Assembly: GCF_007859815.1 (NCBI RefSeq)
Contig: NZ_SJPH01000007.1
Location: 1 to 64,000 of the forward strand
Reading direction: 5' to 3'
DNA from: Botrimarina hoheduenensis
Lineage (GTDB): Bacteria; Planctomycetota; Planctomycetia; Pirellulales; Lacipirellulaceae
Length of the DNA stretch: 64,000 nt
Shown here: positions 27,647 through 36,531 of the stretch, in pieces
Layout of the letters: every line of letters begins with the position of its first letter
Numbering within the stretch: position 1 is the stretch's first letter
Notes under the pieces: generated by a model
Told to the model about the DNA's origin: nothing
Database searches by the model: none
What the model saw: the letters and a program-made list of their open reading frames with translations, nothing else
Position numbers and translations under genes: made by a program

Positions 27647-28738
27647 TCAATCGGTGAGCCCCGCCAGTTCGCACAGGCTCGCCGCCTGCACGGGGGCCGG
27701 ACAACTCCACACCAAAAAGAAGAGTGCTTCACGGCACAGCCGACCGGCTTGGGCGTCGGCAAGGTAGCCGGCACCTTTGGTGGCGGTAAGGGCTGCCTGG
27801 CTAGCGCGGAGAACGTGGCTGTTGGCTCTTTGGCGGAGCTGTTCACTTGAACAAGCGGGCTCGCCCTTCGCGGCGGCGATCAGATCACACTCCAGATCGC
27901 TGTGTTCTGCCGAAAGCGCGGCGTGGGCTTCGTGCAGTTCGGGGCGACGATCCGCTTCGCGGGCCAAGAGGTCGAGGCTGGCTGACGCCGCTCCAACGGC
28001 TAGCGTTGAGGTCTGGGGACCACCGGCCGCGCCCGCCGAACCCTGTGTCAGCACCTTCTCCACGGGCCCGGCGATCACTTGGCTCCGCGACGCCTGGTAA
28101 CCGTTGAGCTGCAGCGCGCCGGTTTTGCTAGCCGACAGGGCGACCATCGGAAACGGATCGGGCGCTTTGACCGCTGGGTCCAACGTATCGACGACAACCA
28201 GCAACTCAGCGTTGGTAGGCCGGCCGTTCTCAACAAGAACCGCTCCGACGACCACCTGATCGGCTGATTGGGCACCCGTCACCCACGGAGCGTATCCGTT
28301 CAGGGTGTAGCCGTCGGCGGTGGGCTCGGCGGAGAGCACCGGGGTTGCTAAGTGGCGACGGCTTGTGGTGAGGTGCGAGATGCCAACCGTCGCAAAGGTT
28401 TTTCCGCTGACGAGGCCCGGCAACAACGCCTGCTTGAGCGCCTCGTTGGTCGATCCGGCGATGCGTTTGCAGGCCCCCACCCGCTGGGTGATGACGAAGG
28501 TGGTGGACAGACAAGCCTGAGCCAATTGCAGATAACCGCGCGTGATCGCGACGTCGTCCCAGCCCTGGCCGCCGTATTCGATCGGGAGGAACCACTCGAA
28601 GACGCCGGCCTCGCCGCATCGGCGGAGCTGCTCCGCCGGCCAATCGCCCGTCCGATCTAATTCGCCAGCCCGACGAGCGAGCTCATCACACAGTGTGCGT
28701 AGCTCGACATCGTCGGGCGCTTGGATGCGATCTTGCAT
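27647..28738 (-). CDS. Acyl-CoA dehydrogenase family protein
   Basis: The 363-residue flavoenzyme has the N-terminal helical domain (ELARRAGELDRTGDW, FLPIEYGGQGWDD), the middle beta-domain (VGISHLTTSRRHLA, TLNGYAPWVTGAQSAD) and the C-terminal helical domain (GAASASLDLLAREADRRPEL, KGAGYLADAQAGRLCREALF). The usual catalytic Glu at the C-terminal helix is not evident. It is rather short for the family and more like the dibenzothiophene-monooxygenase or acyl-CoA-dehydrogenase-like subgroup. The substrate is not readable, and there are no beta-oxidation neighbours. Confidence 0.85.
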   Translation of the reverse strand: MQDRIQAPDDVELRTLCDELARRAGELDRTGDWPAEQLRRCGEAGVFEWFLPIEYGGQGWDDVAITRGYLQLAQACLSTTFVITQRVGACKRIAGSTNEALKQALLPGLVSGKTFATVGISHLTTSRRHLATPVLSAEPTADGYTLNGYAPWVTGAQSADQVVVGAVLVENGRPTNAELLVVVDTLDPAVKAPDPFPMVALSASKTGALQLNGYQASRSQVIAGPVEKVLTQGSAGAAGGPQTSTLAVGAASASLDLLAREADRRPELHEAHAALSAEHSDLECDLIAAAKGEPACSSEQLRQRANSHVLRASQAALTATKGAGYLADAQAGRLCREALFFLVWSCPAPVQAASLCELAGLTD

Positions 28739-28781
28739 AGCGAGAGGCGACTTTTGCTACCGACTCTTAGTGGCCACTTGC

Positions 28782-30983
28782 TCAGCCCTTCTTCATTTCA
28801 GCGCTTAGACCACCCGCGGCGGGCAGATAGCACATCTTGACGTAGTCCTGCACCATGCGGTGAGCACTGAAGCGGGCGGCAAGGGTTGCAATAGAGTCGA
28901 CCATCATGTCGATCCAGCGGTGGGGCAAGCCGTCGGCGTCGCGGTCGTAGAAGCAGGGGACGACCTCGTCGCGGAGCACCTCAAACAGCAGGTCTCCGTC
29001 GCGCTCGTCGGTGATCTTGCTATCGACGTGCTGCGTGCCGTTGCCGATCGCGAAGCCGTTCTTGCCGTTGTAGGCTTCGCCCCACCAGCCGTCGAGAATC
29101 GAGCAGTTGAGGCCGCCGTTGAGGACCACCTTCATGCCGCTCGTGCCCGAGGCTTCGAGCGGTCGGCGCGGATTGTTCAGCCACACATCGACCCCTTGGA
29201 TCATGTGTCGCGTGACGTTCATGTCGTAGTCCTCGACAAACACGACGCGCCCGGCGAAGCGGGGGTCGTTCCGCAGGTTGGCGATCCGCTGGATCAGCTT
29301 CTTGCCAGGCATGTCGGCCGGGTGCGCCTTACCGGCAAAAACAAACTGGACCGGCCGATCCGATTTGTTGATCAGCTCCGCGAGCTCGTCGATCCGGCTG
29401 AGGAACAGGTCGGCCCGCTTGTAGGTGGCAAAGCGACGCGCGAAACCGATGGTCAGGGCCCCGGGATCGAGCGACATCCGGGCCGCATCAACGGCCGACT
29501 CGTCCTCGCTGCGGCGGCGGCACTGTCGGCTCAAGCGGCGGCGTACGAAGTCCAGGCACCGGCTCTTGAGCGCGTGGTGCGTCTCCCAGAGTTCGCCCTT
29601 GTCCACGTCGTAGACTTTCTGCCACTGGTCGGGGTCGTACATCTTGCGGGCCCAGTTGACGCCCAGATAGCGGTCATAGAGCTGACGCATCGGCAGGGCG
29701 AGCCACGTCGGAACGTGGACGCCGTTGGTGATGTGCCCGATTGGCACCTCTTCTTCCACACGCCACGGCCACAGGTTGGCCCACATGCGGCGCGAGATAT
29801 GGCCGTGCAACGAGCTTACCGCGTTCGCGTGCCGAGAGAGCTTCAGACCGATGACGGTCATGCAGAACGTTTCTTCGTGATTCTGCGGCTCGACCCGACC
29901 GAGGCCCATCAGCTGATCGTGCGAGATGCCGATCTTTTCCCGCGTGGGGCCCAGGTGCTCTTCAATCAGGTCGGCGCTGAAGCGGTCGTGTCCGGCGGGC
30001 ACGGGCGTGTGGGTGGTGAAGCAGGTGTGCTGAGCCACCTCGCGTAGGGCGTCTTCAAACGACAAGCCGTCGTCCTGCATCCGCAGCCGGATCACTTCTA
30101 ACGGAGCAAAGCCGCTGTGGCCCTCGTTGAGGTGATAAACGCCGGGCGTGATGCCCAGGGCTCGCAACGCCTTCACACCGCCGATGCCCAGCACCATCTC
30201 TTGGCGGATACGCGTGCGGGTGTCGCCGCCGTACAGCCGGCTGGTTAGCTCCCGGTCTTGGGGGCTGTTGCCGTCAACGTCGCAGTCCAGCAGGTAGAGC
30301 TTTACGCGGCCCACGTTCACGAGCCAGACCTTGGCGAGCAGCGAGCCACCGCGAGTTTCCACCGACACGGTGATCGACTTGCCCTGCGGATCCAGGGCGG
30401 GCTTGATCGGCAGCGTCGCGACGTTGGTGTCGATGTAGTCTTCTTGCTGATAGCCTTCGCCATCCAGATGTTGCTTGAAGTAGCCCTGGTCGTAGAACAA
30501 CCCGATCGCCACCAGCGGCACGCCCAAGCCACTGGCGGACTTGATGTGATCGCCCGAGAGCACTCCGAGGCCTCCGGAATAGATCGGCACGGACTCGTGC
30601 ATGCCAAACTCGGCCGAGAAGTACGCGACGGGCTTGCTTCCTAGCACGCCGGCCTCGCGGGCCCCCCAGGTGTGGCGCGTGTCGGTCAGATACTCGGTCA
30701 GCCGACGGTGGGCCTGGTTGATGCGGGTGTACATCGCCAGCTCGTTCGCCCGCTCGGCAACCTGCTGCGGAGTCATCTCCGCCAGCAGCGCCTTGGGGTT
30801 ATGGTCGAGCTGTCGCCAACGCACCGGGTCGAGCTCGCGGAACAAGTTGCCCACTTCGGGTCGCCAGCACCACCAGAGATTGCCGGCGATGGTTTGCAGC
30901 TTGTTGTAGAGCGCCTCAGGCGTGATCTCGGTCCAGTTTTGACGCTCGACGTTGGCCGGGGGGGTCAATTCGGCTTGGCTCAT
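28782..30983 (-). CDS. glgP: Alpha-glucan (glycogen) phosphorylase, GT35
   Basis: The 733-residue enzyme cleaves alpha-1,4-glucans with phosphate to give glucose-1-phosphate. It belongs to the short, archaeal/Thermotoga-like subgroup: an N-terminal DUF3417-type segment (ALYNKLQTIAGNLWWCWRPE), then KPVAYFSAEFGMHESVPIYS, GVYHLNEGHSGFAPLEVIR, TTHTPVPAGHDRFSADLIEE and ITNGVHVPTWLALPMRQLYD. The PLP site is EASGTSGMKVVLNGG with Lys near residue 618, followed by LNCSILDGWWGEAYNGKN. It is a single minus-strand gene. The 542 bases upstream, to the next gene, hold no supported gene. Confidence 0.93.
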   Translation of the reverse strand: MSQAELTPPANVERQNWTEITPEALYNKLQTIAGNLWWCWRPEVGNLFRELDPVRWRQLDHNPKALLAEMTPQQVAERANELAMYTRINQAHRRLTEYLTDTRHTWGAREAGVLGSKPVAYFSAEFGMHESVPIYSGGLGVLSGDHIKSASGLGVPLVAIGLFYDQGYFKQHLDGEGYQQEDYIDTNVATLPIKPALDPQGKSITVSVETRGGSLLAKVWLVNVGRVKLYLLDCDVDGNSPQDRELTSRLYGGDTRTRIRQEMVLGIGGVKALRALGITPGVYHLNEGHSGFAPLEVIRLRMQDDGLSFEDALREVAQHTCFTTHTPVPAGHDRFSADLIEEHLGPTREKIGISHDQLMGLGRVEPQNHEETFCMTVIGLKLSRHANAVSSLHGHISRRMWANLWPWRVEEEVPIGHITNGVHVPTWLALPMRQLYDRYLGVNWARKMYDPDQWQKVYDVDKGELWETHHALKSRCLDFVRRRLSRQCRRRSEDESAVDAARMSLDPGALTIGFARRFATYKRADLFLSRIDELAELINKSDRPVQFVFAGKAHPADMPGKKLIQRIANLRNDPRFAGRVVFVEDYDMNVTRHMIQGVDVWLNNPRRPLEASGTSGMKVVLNGGLNCSILDGWWGEAYNGKNGFAIGNGTQHVDSKITDERDGDLLFEVLRDEVVPCFYDRDADGLPHRWIDMMVDSIATLAARFSAHRMVQDYVKMCYLPAAGGLSAEMKKG

Positions 30984-31466
30984 CGTGTCGTGTCCGATCG
31001 CGCTGTTAGGGAGGGAAAGGGGGCAGGTAAAGCGGGCCGTCGTCGCCGGCAGAGGGCGATCACGGTCGCTTAGTAGTGTCCGGCGGTGAGGTAGCGCTGA
31101 AACGGCTTAGGCCGCTTGCTCTGCCGCTGGAGCTAGTGGTTGGTCTGTGGGGGGGGAGTATAGCGGAATTGAGGGGTGTTGACGCCAGGGGAAATAGCAA
31201 CGATGGCACCCGGGCCGCTTTTCATCGGGTGGGTACTTCGGACGCAAGAGGCCGATTAGCATTCACCCCGCGTCTACCGCGGCACCGCGGCCGCGCCTAG
31301 ATTAGGCTTTATCTCCAGGTGTTCGGCCGATCCGCGGTCCGTGAGCCGCTGCGAGAGGAACGGTTCGACGACAGCGGGGCCTCGCCAAATTTATAGGGCC
31401 TTCCCGCGAACCCGATCATCCTCCCCTCAGCGCGGTTCCCGACTGCGGCTTTCCCTGACATCGCAC

Positions 31467-31492
31467 AGGCGCAAACCGCCCGGTCTGCGCCG
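31467..31492. other. Stem-loop upstream of the class IV aminotransferase gene
   Basis: GGCGCA at 468-473 pairs with TGCGCC at 486-491 (numbers preceded by 31). One A-C mismatch follows, then ACCG pairs with CGGT. It lies 34 bases before the ATG at 31526. No poly-T follows, so it is more likely a leader hairpin than a terminator. The rest of 30984-31525 shows no gene. Confidence 0.4.
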
Positions 31493-31525
31493 TTTGTCGA
31501 AATCCCTTTGTTTCACACGTTCGGT

Positions 31526-32473
31526 ATGAGCACCGCTTCGCTTACTTTGTCGGCAGTCACTCCCACCGCCAATGTTGACGGCGTGCTGTCATCCCTGGCC
31601 GAGGCGCGGATCCCTGTGCTGGACCGCGGCTTTCTCTACGGCGATTCGGTTTACGAGGTGTTCCGCACCTACGACGGCGTGCCGCTCTTCTGGCGCGAGC
31701 ATTTCGATCGGCTTGAGAACTCAGCGCGGCTGATCCACATGCCGCTGTCGCAATCGCGCGACGAATTGATGGGCGAGATCCGGCGCACCGTTGCAGCGGC
31801 ACTCGAAGGGCTCGACAAGCCCACGGACGTTTATGTGCGCTGGCACGTCTCGCGTGGCGTGGGGCCGGTTGATCTGTTTCCCGATCCGCAGCTGCGTACC
31901 AGCTACATGATTATGGTCAAAGCGGTTCCTACCTGGAATCCGCTCCACTACACCACGGGGCTGCGGGTGGCGGTCACCGGGGTCCGGCGCAACAGCGTCG
32001 AGTCGCTCAGTCCTAACATCAAGAGCGGCAACTATCTGAACAACATCCTGGCGGTCGCCGACGCCAGTAAGCGTGAAGCCGACGACTGTCTGATGCTGAA
32101 CGCCGCCGGCCACGTCACCGAGGCTAGTAACAGCAACGTCTTCTTCGTGCTCGACGGTCAAGTGGTCACGCCCGACGACGAGTCGGGCAACCTGCGGGGC
32201 ATCACCGGGGCTGCCCTACGGCAGTTCGGACAGCAACAGGGATGGCCGATCACCGAGCGCAAGATCACCCAAGAAGACCTGCTGCGTGTCACCGAGGCTT
32301 TTGTCACGAGCGCAACGCGCGAGGTGATGCCGCTGGCCGCGCTCCGGTTGGAAGTTGGCGCTTGGCGTGACCTGCCCGCCGGCGGCGGCGAGCTGACCCG
32401 CAAGATTGCCGCGGCTTACAAGGACCATGTGGCCCAGTACGTGGCCGAGAATCAAGACGCGCGGCTGTGGTGA
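31526..32473 (+). CDS. Class IV aminotransferase (branched-chain / D-amino acid aminotransferase type)
   Basis: The 315-residue PLP enzyme has the class IV pattern: RIPVLDRGFLYGDSVYEVFR at the N-terminus, FDRLENSARLI, the Schiff-base lysine in LSPNIKSGNYLNNILA (Lys166), the EASNSNVFFV cofactor loop, TPDDESGNLRGITGA and LLRVTEAFVTSATREVMPL. IlvE, D-alanine aminotransferase and 4-amino-4-deoxychorismate lyase share these features. The Arg-rich specificity loop is not decisive, so the substrate is left open, although IlvE-like is most likely. ATG 31526 is preferred to the codon six residues upstream. metF follows on the same strand after 57 bases. Confidence 0.88.
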   Translation: MSTASLTLSAVTPTANVDGVLSSLAEARIPVLDRGFLYGDSVYEVFRTYDGVPLFWREHFDRLENSARLIHMPLSQSRDELMGEIRRTVAAALEGLDKPTDVYVRWHVSRGVGPVDLFPDPQLRTSYMIMVKAVPTWNPLHYTTGLRVAVTGVRRNSVESLSPNIKSGNYLNNILAVADASKREADDCLMLNAAGHVTEASNSNVFFVLDGQVVTPDDESGNLRGITGAALRQFGQQQGWPITERKITQEDLLRVTEAFVTSATREVMPLAALRLEVGAWRDLPAGGGELTRKIAAAYKDHVAQYVAENQDARLW

Positions 32474-32530
32474 AGGCCCCCCGGCCACTTTGCGACCATA
32501 GACAAGCTTATTTCCCTTTAACTGCTGTTG

Positions 32531-33418
32531 ATGCCACACGCCATGCGACTCCCGGACATCTACGCCCAGACCGATTTCGCTCTGTCTTTTGAGCTCTTCC
32601 CCCCCAAGACTGAGGCAGGTTTGGAGGCGTTGTTTGGTCACGCGGATCGCTTGATGCGCTTCGCCCCGAGCTACATCACCTGCACCTACGGAGCGGGCGG
32701 GTCAACGCAAGACAAAACGCTCGAGATCGCGGCGCGTGTGCGGCGTGAGTACCATCTGCCCGTGGCGACGCACCTGACCTGTGTCGGGCGCACCGCCGAC
32801 CAGATCCGCGACTATCTGCGACGCGCGCAAGAGGCGGACGTGCAAAACGTTGTCGCGCTGCGTGGCGACCCGCCGCAGGGAGAGACCGAGTTTCGCCCCG
32901 TTGCCGGCGGCTATTCTTACGCCAACGAGTTGGTGGACATGATCCACCACGACTTTCCCGACATGGGGGTCGCCGTTGGCGGCTACCCCGAGGTTCATCA
33001 AGAGGCGCTCTCCGCCGCAGCGGATCTCGATAATCTGAAGCGCAAAGTCGATGCCGGCTCGCACGCCGTCATTACCCAGCTCTTCTATGACAACGCCGAC
33101 TACTTTCGTTTCAGGGAGCGTTGCGACGCCGTGGGAGTGAACGTGCCGATCATTCCCGGACTGTTGCCCGTGACGAATGTGGCACAGGTTAAGCGGATCG
33201 CCAGCCTGTGCGGGGCCCAACTCCCCGCCGATTTTCTCGGTCTTCTGGAAGGGGCGAGCGAGGACGCCGCCGCGCAGTTCGAGATTGGCGTCCAACAGGC
33301 AACCGCGCAGTCTCAGGGGCTCATCGACGGCGGCGTGCCGGGCATCCATTATTACGTGCTGAACAAGTCCGAAGCCGCCAGCCGGGTACTTGAGGCGGTT
33401 ACTCTGTCCGATCGTTAA
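32531..33418 (+). CDS. metF: Methylenetetrahydrofolate reductase
   Basis: The 295-residue flavoprotein reduces 5,10-methylene-THF to 5-methyl-THF for methionine synthesis. It has the family order FELFPPKTEAG at the N-terminus, APSYITCTYGAGGSTQDKT, TCVGRTADQIRDYL, NVVALRGDPPQGE, YANELVDMIHHDFPDMGVAV, GGYPEVH, AGSHAVITQLFYDNADYFRF, IPGLLPVTNVAQVKR and GVPGIHYYVLNKSEA. ATG 32531 or ATG 32543 may be the start; the N-terminus is short compared with E. coli MetF. It may be co-transcribed with the aminotransferase gene upstream. Confidence 0.94.
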   Translation: MPHAMRLPDIYAQTDFALSFELFPPKTEAGLEALFGHADRLMRFAPSYITCTYGAGGSTQDKTLEIAARVRREYHLPVATHLTCVGRTADQIRDYLRRAQEADVQNVVALRGDPPQGETEFRPVAGGYSYANELVDMIHHDFPDMGVAVGGYPEVHQEALSAAADLDNLKRKVDAGSHAVITQLFYDNADYFRFRERCDAVGVNVPIIPGLLPVTNVAQVKRIASLCGAQLPADFLGLLEGASEDAAAQFEIGVQQATAQSQGLIDGGVPGIHYYVLNKSEAASRVLEAVTLSDR

Positions 33419-33586
33419 CGCGTCACGGCAGGGGAGCTGAGAGGTCGCTGACCGCGGGGCGCTTGCCGGCGCAAGCTAGATCGCCCCTACGAAGGGAGTA
33501 TCGCCAGGAAACCGCAACCAGCACTCGCGGCATCGACCGCGTGAAACGAGCTAACTTCGCAACGTTTTTTTCAGTTTGGCATACCG

Positions 33587-35038
33587 ATGGATCTCACCGG
33601 CAAGCAGCTCAACGACTTTCGGTTGCTGCGGCTGATCGGTCGTGGTGCCATGGCGACCGTTTATCTGGCCGAACAGCAGTCGCTTGCGCGGCGTGTGGCC
33701 ATCAAGGTGCTCAATCCGGACCTCGCCGGCGACGCGAGGCAGGTCGCTCGTTTTCAGCAAGAAGCGCGCGCAGCCGCGTCGATGACGCACCCGGCCATTG
33801 TACAGGTGTACGAGGTTGGCTCGGTTGGTGAACACTATTACTTGGCCCAAGAGTACGTCCCCGGCGGAAGCCTGGGCGACTTGCTCCGTCGGCAGGGACG
33901 TCTGGCTCCCGGTGCGGTCCTCGGCGTGATGTGGCAGGTTGCCCAAGGACTCGCTGCTGCGGCCGAGCGCGGCCTCGTCCATCGCGACATCAAGCCCGAT
34001 AACCTCATGCTTGACCGAACCGGTGCCGTAAAGGTGGCGGATTTCGGTTTGGCCCGCCTCGCCGAGGCAGGCACCAACATGACGCGCGAGGGGGTGGCCC
34101 TGGGCACGCCGCTCTACATGAGCCCCGAGCAGGTCGAGGCGCGACCAATCGACGCCCGGAGCGATCTGTACTCGCTCGGTGTAACGGCGTTCCATCTGCT
34201 GACGGGCGACCCACCGTTTGTGGGGGATTCGCCCCTGGCGGTCGCCATGCAACACGTGGGAAGCCCCCCCCCAACGGTCTGCGAGCGCGACCCCGAGGCA
34301 CCGCCCGCTCTGGCGCAAGTGATCGACAAGCTGCTGCAAAAGTCTCCCGATCAGCGCTACCTTTCTCCCGAGGCATTGCTCGCCGCACTCGCCGAGACGG
34401 TTAGCCATGCCGAACGCGATGGCTGGTCCGAGAGTTCGGCGGCGGGGCTGACCAATACGCTAGCGCGGGCGGCAACCGTCACACGTGAGCTAGGTGTCGA
34501 GCGTGAACGGCTGTCGGCTGCGATGCGTCGCGAGCGTCGCACGGGCCGCTACGCACGCTGGATGATCGCCGCGGCGGTGCTCGGCGGAGCCATTCTCGGA
34601 GGGCTACTTCGCCCGCAGCCGCTCTTGCCCCAACCCGGTGCGCCTGAGGTCGCACGGGCCGATTCTGCGAAGGCCCAGCTGCTGATCGCCAAGCGTGTCG
34701 ATACGCCCGACGCTTGGCGGGCCGTCGCGCGCTACCACCCCGAGGCAGACCGCTTCTTCCTGTTGCTCGCCACACGTGGGTTGGCGGCTTGTCTGCTCGA
34801 GCGCGATGCTCCTCAGGCCGCCGAATTCGAGCTGCGCCGACTCGGTGCCGAGGGCGCTACCTCCCCCGAGTTCGCAGTCTTTAGCCAGGCAGGCTTAGCG
34901 ATTGCTTACGCTCAGGCTGGTCGCGATGACGATGCACGCACCGCACTCGAGCGGTTCGACAGCCTGGGCGAAAAGGCACCGGCTCAGCTCGCCGAAGAGC
35001 TTGCTCGCGTCCGCTCTAAATTGGCCGAACGGGGGTGA
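33587..35038 (+). CDS. Membrane-anchored Ser/Thr protein kinase
   Basis: The 483-residue protein starts with a Hanks-type kinase domain (about residues 8-265): glycine-rich loop LIGRGAMATVYLAE, catalytic Lys40 in VAIKVLNPD, HRDIKPDNLM with Asp134, VADFGLAR (DFG), GTPLYMSPEQ and DARSDLYSLGV. A juxtamembrane basic stretch leads to one membrane segment (MIAAAVLGGAILGGLL, about 325-340). The outer part (about 345-483) is alpha-helical and could be TPR-like. It probably senses an envelope signal and phosphorylates cytoplasmic targets such as the FHA proteins encoded at 432 and 45404, which is an inference. Confidence 0.92.
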   Translation: MDLTGKQLNDFRLLRLIGRGAMATVYLAEQQSLARRVAIKVLNPDLAGDARQVARFQQEARAAASMTHPAIVQVYEVGSVGEHYYLAQEYVPGGSLGDLLRRQGRLAPGAVLGVMWQVAQGLAAAAERGLVHRDIKPDNLMLDRTGAVKVADFGLARLAEAGTNMTREGVALGTPLYMSPEQVEARPIDARSDLYSLGVTAFHLLTGDPPFVGDSPLAVAMQHVGSPPPTVCERDPEAPPALAQVIDKLLQKSPDQRYLSPEALLAALAETVSHAERDGWSESSAAGLTNTLARAATVTRELGVERERLSAAMRRERRTGRYARWMIAAAVLGGAILGGLLRPQPLLPQPGAPEVARADSAKAQLLIAKRVDTPDAWRAVARYHPEADRFFLLLATRGLAACLLERDAPQAAEFELRRLGAEGATSPEFAVFSQAGLAIAYAQAGRDDDARTALERFDSLGEKAPAQLAEELARVRSKLAERG

Positions 35039-35232
35039 GCCTCGGTCGGGCTCGTCGGCAGATGCGGCGCTGGCGGCGCGAGCTGCCCAGCGCCCCGATT
35101 GAGCTGCGGCTGGCGTAAACGGCGGGTTCGTGTTGCGTTCAGGCCGTCGCTGACCGACATGGCAGCGATCGCGGACCAGATCAGCGCAAAGGCGGCCGCT
35201 AGCAAGGCGAACAGCAAATGATGCTCGTGCAT
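34984..35232 (-). CDS. Possible small membrane protein
   Basis: The 82-residue minus-strand frame has a His-rich start (MHEHHLLF), one strong membrane helix (ALLAAAFALIWSAIAAMSV) and an Arg/Pro/Ser-rich cytoplasmic or periplasmic tail. It overlaps the 3' end of the kinase gene by 55 bases in antisense. The overlap and the lack of a recognised family make it uncertain. The membrane helix is better than would be expected by chance in this GC context. No ribosome-binding site is convincing. Confidence 0.3.
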   Translation of the reverse strand: MHEHHLLFALLAAAFALIWSAIAAMSVSDGLNATRTRRLRQPQLNRGAGQLAPPAPHLPTSPTEAHPRSANLERTRASSSAS

Positions 35233-35442
35233 GGGCCAAAGTGCCCGTTATCGGGGAGGGCCGCTCGGCGTCGGTAGATGCCGCGCCGGCAAGCGGTTGG
35301 TGGAAGGAGGGATAAACGATCCCGCTGCCATGTCTTCGGCTCGCTGCGAGCGGGGCGACCAGCCCGATCGCCGCAGCAAGTCCAAACCACCGAAAGCCCC
35401 TAGACTTCGGCGTATTTGCACAAAATATGCACAATATATGGT

Positions 35443-35515
35443 TAGTGTAGTTGTAATTGGCCAACTTAATTGCTAGTGTGACGCTATTAGGTAGTGTTCA
35501 TGCGTACACTTTAGG
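35443..35515 (+). promoter_or_regulatory. AT-rich promoter/operator region of the acidic small-protein gene
   Basis: This is the most AT-rich stretch of the region. tagtgt occurs at 35443, 35474 and 35492. A possible -35 ttgtaa (from 35451) is followed after 17 bases by tagtgt (35474) as a -10-like box. Upstream, tgcacaa-ata is repeated directly (about 35417-35433). agtgt and acact flank the segment 35493-35512 as an inverted repeat. The ribosome-binding site aggggg precedes ATG 35522. Confidence 0.35.
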
Positions 35516-35521
35516 GGGGCC

Positions 35522-35815
35522 ATGCGACAGGATCTGTTCCAAGAAGGGTCGGCCGAAGGCGATCAAGACCTTCGTTTTGGCCATCACCAACACGCTACCA
35601 GCGATGGCTGGCTCATCAGCAGCGAGGACCACGACCAAGTTGACAGCGACAACGTGGACAGCGAAGCGGCGGACATCGAAGCAGCGGATGACGATTGGGA
35701 GAACGGTGAGGGGCGAGAATCGGCGTGGCTCGACGATTTTCTGCCCGACGACGAAGAAGCCCTGCCGGAGCCCGGTGATTTTTGGATCGAACGGGACAGC
35801 GATCTCGACGCTTAG
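35522..35815 (+). CDS. Small acidic protein of unknown function
   Basis: The 97-residue protein starts at ATG 35522 with a strong AGGGGGG ribosome-binding site. It is very acidic, with runs such as EDHDQVDSDNVDSEAADIEA. It ends in a conserved-looking motif, SAWLDDFLPDDEEALPEPGDFW, split here as SAWLDDFLPDDEE and LPEPGDFW. There are no membrane segments and no cysteines. It has no recognised family beyond an impression of similar acidic proteins in Pirellulales. The next gene on the same strand encodes an HTH/zinc-ribbon protein, so an acidic partner (antagonist or DNA mimic) for a DNA-binding protein is possible but only inferred. Confidence 0.65.
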   Translation: MRQDLFQEGSAEGDQDLRFGHHQHATSDGWLISSEDHDQVDSDNVDSEAADIEAADDDWENGEGRESAWLDDFLPDDEEALPEPGDFWIERDSDLDA

Positions 35816-35820
35816 CGATC

Positions 35821-35868
35821 GGTGCCGCTTTTCTACGGTGCCGCTTTTCTACGGAGCCGCTTTTCTAC
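35821..35868. repeat. 16-bp tandem repeat (ggtgccgcttttctac)
   Basis: Three perfectly spaced 16-base units occur at 35821, 35837 and 35853; the third differs in one base (ggagcc). A partial fourth unit starts at 35869. The repeat lies between the acidic-protein gene and the HTH gene. Confidence 0.9.
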
Positions 35869-35930
35869 GGAGCCCGGTCGTCTTGACCAGTTTTCTCCGT
35901 TCTCTTTGGTCGCTTCAAAAAGGAACAGCC

Positions 35931-36287
35931 TTGCTAACACGTGAGCAAATTGACGCGGTTCTGGAGCTGCTGGCCCTGCCCGAGCGCCCCTCCAACCGTC
36001 AGATCGCGATCCTCACCGGCGTGAGTCGCTCGTCTGTCAACAGCTTGGCAAACGGCCGACGGAGCCCCTACGCCCGCGAGGACGTGCTCGAGCCCCCGGT
36101 TAGTTCCGCCACCGGATCGGGGCCGCCGACGCGTTGCCTAACGTGCGGACAAGAGCGCCGGGGCCGTTGTGTGCGGTGCGCAGCCCAACGCCACGCCCGC
36201 CAGATTATTCGGCCGAAAAACACCCCGTCGGGTGACGCGGACCGATGGCGTTGTACGGATCCGCGTAATGCGATCGGTCGGCACTGA
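35931..36287 (+). CDS. Small HTH plus zinc-ribbon putative DNA-binding protein
   Basis: A TTG at 35931, eight bases after AAGGA, starts a 118-residue protein. Residues about 1-45 form a helix-turn-helix (EQIDAVLELLALPERPSNRQ followed by IAILTGVSRSSVNSLANGRR). A linker leads to a zinc-ribbon-like knuckle RCLTCGQERRGRCVRCAAQ with two CxxC pairs six residues apart from each other's ends. A longer upstream open frame in the same phase runs through the tandem repeat and is not coding. Similar HTH-knuckle proteins are known to me as a recurring planctomycete family without assigned function. It may regulate its own operon with the acidic protein. Confidence 0.6.
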   Translation: MLTREQIDAVLELLALPERPSNRQIAILTGVSRSSVNSLANGRRSPYAREDVLEPPVSSATGSGPPTRCLTCGQERRGRCVRCAAQRHARQIIRPKNTPSGDADRWRCTDPRNAIGRH

Positions 36288-36387
36288 TTGGTAGCCGGAG
36301 CAATCATTTGCCAGGGCAGTTGCTCGCCAGCTGCAGGGGGGCTGCCTTGGCGACGATGGGTTGACGGATGAGTGCCTTGCCTGCCGA

Positions 36388-36416
36388 TTGGCATTGCCCA
36401 TCCCCCCCGGTAGACT
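36388..36416 (+). promoter_or_regulatory. Candidate sigma70-type promoter of gltA
   Basis: ttggca at 36388-36393 and tagact at 36411-36416 are separated by exactly 17 bases. They lie 116 bases before the gltA start, in an otherwise GC-rich interval with no gene (36288-36531). Confidence 0.4.
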
Positions 36417-36531
36417 CTTGGTTCGCCCAATGTTTCGCCGTGCTTGTGGGGGGAGGAGTTCGCTAGGGAACTCCGCGTCCTTAAGGCGGCGGCAGTTTCG
36501 CCCCCATGCGTGCAACCCAGAGGAGAAGTGG

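Noticed and set aside
35457-35930. Upstream extension of the HTH/zinc-ribbon frame by 158 codons
   Set aside because: It runs through an AT-rich promoter, another gene and a tandem repeat. TTG 35931 has a good ribosome-binding site and the HTH begins right after it.
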